Assembly (NCBI GenBank): GCA_031551595.1
Contig: JAVBNK010000198.1
Coordinates: forward strand, 1-10,017
Direction: 5' to 3'
Origin: JAVBOW01 sp031551595
GTDB taxonomy: Bacteria > Bacteroidota > Bacteroidia > Bacteroidales > Rikenellaceae
DNA: 10,017 nt
Shown here: positions 6,401 to 10,017 of the stretch, piece by piece
Position numbering within the stretch: position 1 is the stretch's first letter
How the letters are laid out: each line of letters begins with the position of its first letter
Notes under the pieces: generated by a model
The model's input: only the letters and a program-made list of their open reading frames with translations
What the model was told of the DNA's origin: nothing
Databases searched by the model: none
Translations under genes and position numbers: made by a program

Positions 6401-6968
6401 GAAGCTTACCCAGAATCTGACCGACGTGTCGGTGGCCAGGTATATGGGGACCAGCCAGCCTCCCTGGTTCGGCAGCCTGACCAATATGTTCCGGTGGAAG
6501 GACCTCGAATTCAGTTTCATGCTGGTCTATAACCTGGGGCACAAGATGCGCAACGACGTGAACCGGTTCTTCACCGGCCGGTTGGGCTCGAATATCCACG
6601 GGGATTTCGACAACCGCTGGAGGAAGGCGGGCGACCACCTGAACACCGACGTTCCCTCTTACGAAGCCAATACAGCGACCAGTAATGCCCGGCGTTCGCT
6701 GAGCCTTTACTACTATGCGGACATCAACGTGCTGAGCGCTTCGTACGTCAAGCTCCGCGATGTGAGCGTTTATTACTCGCTGCCGCGGCGTATCTGCGAT
6801 AAATTGTGGGCCGAATCGGTGAAGGTCAAGTTCCAGGCGGCCAACCTGTGCTACTGGGCCGACAACAACGAGGGGATCGACCCCGAAGCGTTCAACTACG
6901 GATCGGGGACACGGACCACGAAATACGGCCCCTCGTTCTCTGTCGGACTGTCGATCAGCTTAAAGTAA
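3387..6968 (+). CDS. SusC/RagA-family TonB-dependent outer-membrane transporter with STN signalling domain
   Basis: This is a complete 1193-aa protein. A signal peptide covers about 1-24 (hydrophobic core LFILLLLFSVGS, cleavage at YA-Q). The STN domain at about 27-100 (ITLNYRNTPLGTVLKSIEAQTG...) is the part that touches FecR. A carboxypeptidase-regulatory-like beta domain lies at about 128-200. A TonB-box-like stretch, IERVVVTGY, is at 205-213. The plug lies at about 216-333 (ITLRGITSL, PLFVVDNVPM, IEKVSVLKDATATSIWGSQAANGVIVITT). The rest forms the beta barrel and ends in the typical aromatic/hydrophobic strand FSVGLSISLK. The family imports oligosaccharides or peptides using TonB-ExbBD energy, with a SusD lid. 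The post-TonB-box segment TVSRERSAGAF replaces the common GYGTQ form and marks a distinct SusC subgroup. No enzyme genes are adjacent, so the substrate is unknown. The ATG at 3387 directly precedes the signal peptide. Confidence 0.96.
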   Translation: MNLSVTKKAGLFILLLLFSVGSYAQSGRITLNYRNTPLGTVLKSIEAQTGKSFFYDGELVGDPDAPVTISVKGASIRQVIDRLFNKQLSVTETKQHLVLQKVVTNPAGTAAGSVAQTVANSAQGLPDLRGVVVDDAGKLLAGAVVIVRGIPGKNAITPGDGSFTLSAIPADATLEVSFLGFRTAEVPVNGRTNVRVALALLDTQIERVVVTGYQTVSRERSAGAFSTVDGDRLADRIALSGSILEGLDGLSSGLNINFGEGENKITLRGITSLMSNTAPLFVVDNVPMSAANVEAMVNPNDIEKVSVLKDATATSIWGSQAANGVIVITTRKGRDTDKKLKVGYDGSFNYTGKPDYSYYGYMDSRTFIRNAAEIFNPGYYTWNMVTTQTTGLSGYIPVVYPHELPMYQALDRTIDDTERDRRLEEMASRNNRSQIEDYLLSSRMFTKHSLSVMGGSDNYSFYGSLAYEFNQDNLRNKSNKFAINMRQDFRIARWMNFELTTNISTVDYQNSLTLPKTSINTLLPYMMLRDGEGNNVSHADLLMYKPIREGYEADSRLDLDYVPLDEVGRGFNDRNAFNARLNAGLIVDLFEGLTYEGRFSYQRNNSKSCEFYNERSYFTREEVGMFTKKGDAGAAPTYYLPASGGRYYETNNYENNWTIRNQFNFDREFGNSQVTAIAGMEIQDNRYNTTASNLRGYDPQTLIYASYDEKTLQAGIKGMVIPQSASASTTGNMLRDNMFYATEIETRYVSLYANAAYTYLSKYSLNGSVRVDQSNLFGSDPSVQYKPVWSAGAAWNIKREEFMRQAAWLDRLNLRVSYGLGGNSPDPGRGGAYNIVLATNNSNFAGLGTGYTVLYPANRKLTWERTSTINGGVDFTVFRSVLSGSVDVYRKYTKGLLGDAPMNPVAGWYEALYNIGEMSNKGFEVSLTSRNIRRPGFNWNTTLELSYNKNEIEYIYRTDPLTPANAVGQNNPLGYPSRSIYAYRWAGLDEQYGDPQVYNADGTKVKLTQNLTDVSVARYMGTSQPPWFGSLTNMFRWKDLEFSFMLVYNLGHKMRNDVNRFFTGRLGSNIHGDFDNRWRKAGDHLNTDVPSYEANTATSNARRSLSLYYYADINVLSASYVKLRDVSVYYSLPRRICDKLWAESVKVKFQAANLCYWADNNEGIDPEAFNYGSGTRTTKYGPSFSVGLSISLK

Positions 6969-6994
6969 TCCCCGGACCTTAAAAAAGCAAACAG

Positions 6995-8464
6995 ATGAAA
7001 AATAAAGGCATATTATCGTTCGTCCTGCTCGCCGCACTTGCCGCCGCGGGATGCTCGGATTTCCTCGACATCAAACCCAAAGGCAAGGACGTTCCCCAGA
7101 CGGTGGCCCATTACAACGGCCTGTTCAATAATATGATCATGATGAACATGGGGTATTACCAGCTGCTTGACAACGGAAGCACGAGGATGGTGGAGCCCAA
7201 CCTCTATTATCCCTACATGAGCGACGAGGTGACGGTCGACGCCACGGCGTTCTCGAACATGGGCGTCATTCCCCGCCTGGCCTACACCTGGCAGGACGAC
7301 ATCTTTGTCGATGACGCTTACAGCGCCGAATTCGGGGCGTGCTACGAGCAGATCTATTTCTGCAACATGGTCGTCAACGAGGTGCTCGACGCCACCGAAG
7401 GGACCCCGGCCGAGAAACGGCAGCTCCACGCCGAAGCCCGCGCCATGCGTGCCTACCTGCACTTCATGCTCGCCCAGTGGTTCGGCAAACCCTATAACGC
7501 CGCTACGGCCGCCACCGATCCGTGCATACCGATCGTCACCCAAGCCCATGCCACAGCCTCCGATTTCAAACGCGCATCGGTCAAAGAGGTTTATGAATTC
7601 GTGATCAGGGAGCTCGAAGAGGCCTGCCCGCAGCTGAAAGAGGCGACCGGCCACCGCCTGAGGACCTACCAGCCCGCCGGGTATATCTACCTGGGACGCG
7701 CCTACATGTTCATGGGCGACTTCGCCAAAGCGAACACTGCGTTCGCCAAAGCCGATGCGGCCATCCTGAAATCGGAGATATCCCTCGGACTGTATGATTA
7801 CAACACGAAAGTTACCACATGGGGATATAATGCATTCATGCCTTATTTCTGGACGTCGGGATACCCCAATCCGTTCGCTGCGGACAATATCGAGGTGGTG
7901 CAGTGCAAGCAATTCCTGCTGAACCAGTATTGGTTCTATCAGGCTCCCACGCTCTATATCAAGGATGAGTATATGGCCTTCTACGATGCCCAGGACCACC
8001 GCCGGAAATTCTTTGCCAACCAGAGTATGACGGGCCCGCTGCCGCACTACCGTAAGCAGAGCGTCCGCATCAATGCGAACATCGGCGCCGAAATCCCGGA
8101 CCTTTACCTGATGCACGCCGAGTGCCTGGCGCGTGAGAATAAGCTGGCCGAGGCCCGCGCCCTGGTCACGAAACTGCGCGAAAACCGGATGCCCGCGTCG
8201 GTCGCGCCTATCCCGGACACCGTGGTGACGAAAGACGACCTGGTGCGGTTCATCGTCGAGGAACGCCTGCGCGAGTACATGGGCCTGGGCCATCGCTGGT
8301 TTGATGTCCGCCGCCTGTGGAACGACCCGCTGTTCCAGGGCATGAAAGCCAACTACACCCACACCGACGGGACCAATACCTACACGCTGACCGAAAAAAG
8401 GCTCACCTACCGGATCCCGTCCAAAGTGATGGCCCACAATCCCGGTTGGGTGAATAACGAATAG
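6995..8464 (+). CDS. SusD/RagB-family surface lipoprotein (nutrient-binding partner of SusC)
   Basis: This 489-aa protein is the usual SusD size. A lipoprotein signal ends in the lipobox AAAGC with the lipidated cysteine at residue 20. It is followed by SDFLD, acidic as expected for export to the cell surface. TPR-like helices characteristic of the family are seen at about 135-165 (EARAMRAYLHFMLAQWFG), 228-255 and 370-398. The hallmark C-terminal motif EERLREYMGLGHRWFDVRR is at 422-440, and the protein ends normally after IPSKVMAHNPGWV. It starts 26 nt after the susC stop, after an A-rich AAAAAAGCAAACAG leader, and is surely co-transcribed and part of the SusCD complex. The ligand cannot be read from the sequence. 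No frameshift or truncation is seen. Confidence 0.96.
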   Translation: MKNKGILSFVLLAALAAAGCSDFLDIKPKGKDVPQTVAHYNGLFNNMIMMNMGYYQLLDNGSTRMVEPNLYYPYMSDEVTVDATAFSNMGVIPRLAYTWQDDIFVDDAYSAEFGACYEQIYFCNMVVNEVLDATEGTPAEKRQLHAEARAMRAYLHFMLAQWFGKPYNAATAATDPCIPIVTQAHATASDFKRASVKEVYEFVIRELEEACPQLKEATGHRLRTYQPAGYIYLGRAYMFMGDFAKANTAFAKADAAILKSEISLGLYDYNTKVTTWGYNAFMPYFWTSGYPNPFAADNIEVVQCKQFLLNQYWFYQAPTLYIKDEYMAFYDAQDHRRKFFANQSMTGPLPHYRKQSVRINANIGAEIPDLYLMHAECLARENKLAEARALVTKLRENRMPASVAPIPDTVVTKDDLVRFIVEERLREYMGLGHRWFDVRRLWNDPLFQGMKANYTHTDGTNTYTLTEKRLTYRIPSKVMAHNPGWVNNE

Positions 8465-8537
8465 CCCGGATTCTCCGCCCGGCAGGCTGTGAATACGGCG
8501 GGTCCGTGCCGGCGGGATCGATGCCGGGCCCATAGGA

Positions 8538-8577
8538 AGGAAGCCCTTGGCGTGGTTATGCCAAGGGCTTCCTGTTT
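8538..8577 (+). terminator. Likely end of the susCD transcript
   Basis: AGGAAGCCCTTGGC (8538-8551) pairs perfectly with GCCAAGGGCTTCCT (8560-8573), a 14-bp stem with an 8-nt loop, 73 nt after the susD stop. Only GTTTG follows, so the T-tract is short, but the stem is strong and placed where the operon should end. Confidence 0.6.
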
Positions 8578-8747
8578 GATGTGGCGGGTCGGGGCGGCGG
8601 CAACGGGCCGACCCGGCCGCGGTGGCTTCGTGTGCGGAGTGATTCTTCGCTTAATCCGGTCTTTGCGGAAAGCCGCCGGCCCGCAGATACCATCCGGTAC
8701 ACGGGAGATTGGCGGCAGGCATTTGCAAGGTCCGATCACCTCACCCG

Positions 8748-8773
8748 ACCCTCTCCTGGCTGCAGGAGAGGGT
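8748..8773. repeat. REP-like palindrome (composite element, copy 2)
   Basis: ACCCTCTCCTG (8748-8758) and CAGGAGAGGGT (8763-8773) form a perfect 11-bp stem with loop GCTG. It is preceded by CCTCACCCG and followed by TTGG, the C-rich/G-rich arrangement of widespread bacterial REP-like palindromes and of the copy at 131-180. It is non-coding; it might also affect mRNA 3'-end stability, but it lies about 280 nt past susD, beyond the likely terminator. Confidence 0.65.
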
Positions 8774-8818
8774 TTGGCAAACAGCACGAGCGCTGGCTGC
8801 TAAAACGTAAAGATTTGG

Positions 8819-8836
8819 CTTGCAAATATTTGCAAG
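8819..8836. repeat. Perfect 18-nt AT-rich palindrome (composite element, copy 2)
   Basis: CTTGCAAATATTTGCAAG is fully self-complementary with no spacer. Its right half, ATTTGCAAG, also occurs at 8721-8729, so the C-rich palindrome sits between two direct copies of a 9-mer. It lies 10 nt before the conserved tail at 8846, the same relative place as the 190-212 hairpin in copy 1. Confidence 0.55.
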
Positions 8837-8845
8837 TTATACAAA

Positions 8846-8864
8846 TTCGTCGAACCCACGTTAA
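8846..8864 (+). repeat. Conserved tail of composite element, copy 2
   Basis: TTCGTCGAACCCACGTTAA matches 226-244 at 17 of 19 positions in the same orientation. Here it is followed by a further small inverted repeat, ACGTTAAATAACGT (8858-8871). Its role is unknown. Confidence 0.55.
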
Positions 8865-9158
8865 ATAACGTAAGTTGTGCTTAAGGAGTCGTGTTATTTT
8901 TTGTTTTGCAGCATCAGATTTCGCGATTCCTTAAGCGCGGCTCGCGTTAACGGGGCTTCTTTCGAAGCCGTTTTGGTGCGGATAACCCACTCCTACCTGC
9001 CCGTTGGTTTCGCCTTCCTCCTTCGCGCCCCGGCCATTCAAACAGGTTTGATGGCGCCCGGTTTGGCGTCGGTTGAGCGGGGCGGGCTTGCGAACCGGCC
9101 TTTCAGGCTATTGGCCCAAGGGAAGGATGGGTTGCTTAAGGGAGGAGTCGCCGCTTCC

Positions 9159-9183
9159 GCAAACGGCCTGCAAAGCCGTTTGC
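9159..9183. repeat. Inverted repeat, 9-bp perfect arms
   Basis: GCAAACGGC (9159-9167) pairs with GCCGTTTGC (9175-9183) across a 7-nt loop. AAAGTTTTCC follows on the plus strand, so a weak terminator is possible, but no gene ends just upstream. It may be a structural element of an unrecognised non-coding RNA or a repeat. Confidence 0.45.
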
Positions 9184-9362
9184 AAAGTTTTCCCCCGCCC
9201 AACCGGTGCCGTCGCATGAGCGGCGGAGAATGTACCTGCCGGATGGAAGGTAGTGGGAGGATTCAAGAGGGGTTGTCCGCGCGGAATCGGCTTCCTCGAA
9301 AGCCGCCGACGTGAAATATGCAGGAGTGGTTATGTGATAACGTTATGATATACATACCATAG

Positions 9363-9402
9363 CGTCGAATTTCCTGCCCGGAGTTCGCGTGATGATTCGA
9401 CG
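9363..9402. repeat. Widely spaced inverted repeat beyond the NYN gene
   Basis: CGTCGAAT (9363-9370) is the reverse complement of ATTCGACG (9395-9402), with a 24-nt spacer. It lies 24-63 nt past the NYN gene's stop codon, where a terminator would be expected, yet there is no T-tract on the minus strand, so termination is uncertain. Confidence 0.35.
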
Positions 9403-9404
9403 TT

Positions 9405-9431
9405 GGCCGTTTGTGTCGGCACACCCTAATC
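9405..9431 (+). repeat. 27-nt dispersed element, copy B
   Basis: This matches the element at 3242-3268 at 24 of 27 positions in the same orientation. Here it runs antisense to the NYN gene and covers its stop codon (9426-9428) plus three further bases of coding sequence. Overlap with a coding end while lying wholly outside fecR argues against shared protein coding as the cause of the similarity. Confidence 0.65.
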
Positions 9432-10017
9432 TTTCAGCGAGATGAGCGACATTTTGACCACGTTCTTGGCCACGTTCTGGTTCAGGTGGTTCTTGTCGAT
9501 GGTGAAGGTGACCATATCCCCGGGCGCCAGTTCGCTGAATTCGCCGATCACATCCTGGTAGTTGAAGAACAGGTTGTTATTGGGGTATTTGATGAATCCG
9601 TAGCCGTTCTTGATGCTGAGGATCTCGCTCATTTCACGTTCGAGTTCGGTGTCGTCCTGCTCGTCGGTGAAGGCGGGCTCGTGCGGCCTGGAGGGCTCGC
9701 TGCTCACGAACAGCGAGGTGACCACTTCGTCGCCCGATTCGAGCCCTGCTTCGATCTCGCTGTGCATCAGGATGGGGTAGGTGGCCAGTTGCAGCAGTTC
9801 GTGCGAGGTTTTGGTGACCATCCTCACGCCGTCGTCGTTCGTGTAGTCGAACTCCCAGCTGAGCAGCATCGTGGGTAGGCCCAGCGCGTTGAGTTTGCGC
9901 ATCAGCGGGGCGTAGTCCGTATCGGAGATGATCAGCACGGCGGCGTCGATATGGTTTTCCATCGCCATCTGGAACACCTCGAGCGAGAGCCATACGTCGA
10001 TACCGCGTTCCTCCTTG
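9426..10017 (-). CDS. NYN-domain (LabA/DUF88-like) putative ribonuclease with C-terminal cold-shock domain, 5' end missing
   Basis: The reading frame is open to the right edge, so only the last 196 residues are visible; a GTG at 9977 is not the true start. The visible part begins KEERGIDVWLSLEVFQMAMENHIDAAVLIISDTDYAPLMRKLNALG. This is the second half of a PIN-like NYN nuclease domain, with the acidic cluster ISDTDY corresponding to the usual SGDSDF metal-binding site. An acidic low-complexity linker follows. The C-terminal 60 residues or so (ILSIKNGYGFIKYPNNNLFFNYQDV...ELAPGDMVTFTID) have the RNA-binding cold-shock-domain pattern with GYGFI and LFFNY. The natural reading is a cytosolic RNA-binding, RNA-cutting protein. 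NYN proteins are metal-dependent RNases by family; the target RNA here is unknown. It is convergent with susCD and not part of that cassette. Confidence 0.85.
   Translation of the reverse strand, partial: KEERGIDVWLSLEVFQMAMENHIDAAVLIISDTDYAPLMRKLNALGLPTMLLSWEFDYTNDDGVRMVTKTSHELLQLATYPILMHSEIEAGLESGDEVVTSLFVSSEPSRPHEPAFTDEQDDTELEREMSEILSIKNGYGFIKYPNNNLFFNYQDVIGEFSELAPGDMVTFTIDKNHLNQNVAKNVVKMSLISLKD

Larger units (their letters stand above)
8465..9425. other. Long gene-poor intergenic region
   Basis: This is 961 bases between susD and the convergent NYN gene with no ORF of recognisable family. It holds a terminator-like hairpin (8538-8573), an 8-bp inverted repeat (8585-8592 with 8608-8615), the second composite REP-like element (about 8738-8864), a 9-bp hairpin (9159-9183), an 8-bp widely spaced inverted repeat (9363-9402) and the 27-nt element copy B. 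The open frame 8877-9314 starts at GTG, is rich in Arg, Gly, Ser and Ala, and crosses a hairpin, so it is not called. The 8865-9360 stretch remains unexplained. Confidence 0.6.

Noticed and set aside
4764..6638. A 624-aa minus-strand open frame antisense to susC (with another at 3417-4730).
   Set aside because: It is rich in Val, Gly, Arg and His as expected for a shadow of a GC-rich gene, and has no signal or domain. The opposite strand encodes a clear SusC.
7013..8533. A 506-aa minus-strand open frame antisense to susD.
   Set aside because: Same shadow composition, no recognisable domain, and it crosses the end of a clear SusD gene into non-coding sequence.
8877..9314. A 145-aa plus-strand open frame in the gap after susD.
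   Set aside because: It starts at GTG, lacks domain or membrane patterns, has an odd Arg/Ser/Gly-rich composition and passes through a perfect hairpin. It may reflect a repeat or a decayed gene but cannot be supported as coding.

Overview
The window looks like a GC-rich member of the Bacteroidales, probably Rikenellaceae (Alistipes-like). This is inferred from three things: a SusC/SusD outer-membrane pair with its own ECF sigma/FecR switch, Bacteroidetes-type promoters (-33 TTTG / -7 TAnnTTTG), and A-rich leaders in place of strong Shine-Dalgarno sites. No 16S or other taxonomic marker is present, so the genus is a guess.

Layout, left to right. Positions 1-352 are intergenic and rich in palindromes; they include a REP-like repeat and the terminator of ychF. 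Positions 353-1453 (minus) are ychF, a housekeeping ribosome-associated ATPase. A 132-bp divergent promoter region follows. Positions 1586-8464 (plus) form one functional cassette: ECF sigma factor, FecR-type anti-sigma factor, SusC-like TonB-dependent transporter with an N-terminal STN signalling domain, and SusD-like surface lipoprotein. Positions 8465-9425 are a long gene-poor stretch with a terminator-like hairpin, a second copy of the REP-like composite repeat, and about 500 bp with no convincing gene. Positions 9426-10017 (minus) hold the 3' part of an NYN-domain nuclease fused to a cold-shock domain; its 5' end lies beyond the window.

How the cassette probably works, by analogy with known STN/FecR/ECF systems: the SusC barrel with its SusD lid binds a nutrient at the cell surface. 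The STN domain then contacts FecR across the periplasm, FecR releases the ECF sigma factor, and the sigma factor raises susCD transcription. No carbohydrate-active enzyme, protease or sulfatase lies beside the pair, so the substrate cannot be named.

The most interesting non-coding signals sit at the cassette's control points. (1) A minus-strand promoter-like sequence overlaps the susC start codon and is followed about 70 nt later by a minus-strand intrinsic terminator. This is the layout expected for a short cis-antisense RNA against the susC leader. (2) A perfect 13-bp hairpin ends 4 nt before the fecR start codon. (3) A 27-nt element occurs twice (24/27 identical), just after fecR and at the 3' end of the NYN gene. 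(4) A composite palindromic repeat lies on both sides of the ychF-sigma-fecR-susCD block in the same orientation.
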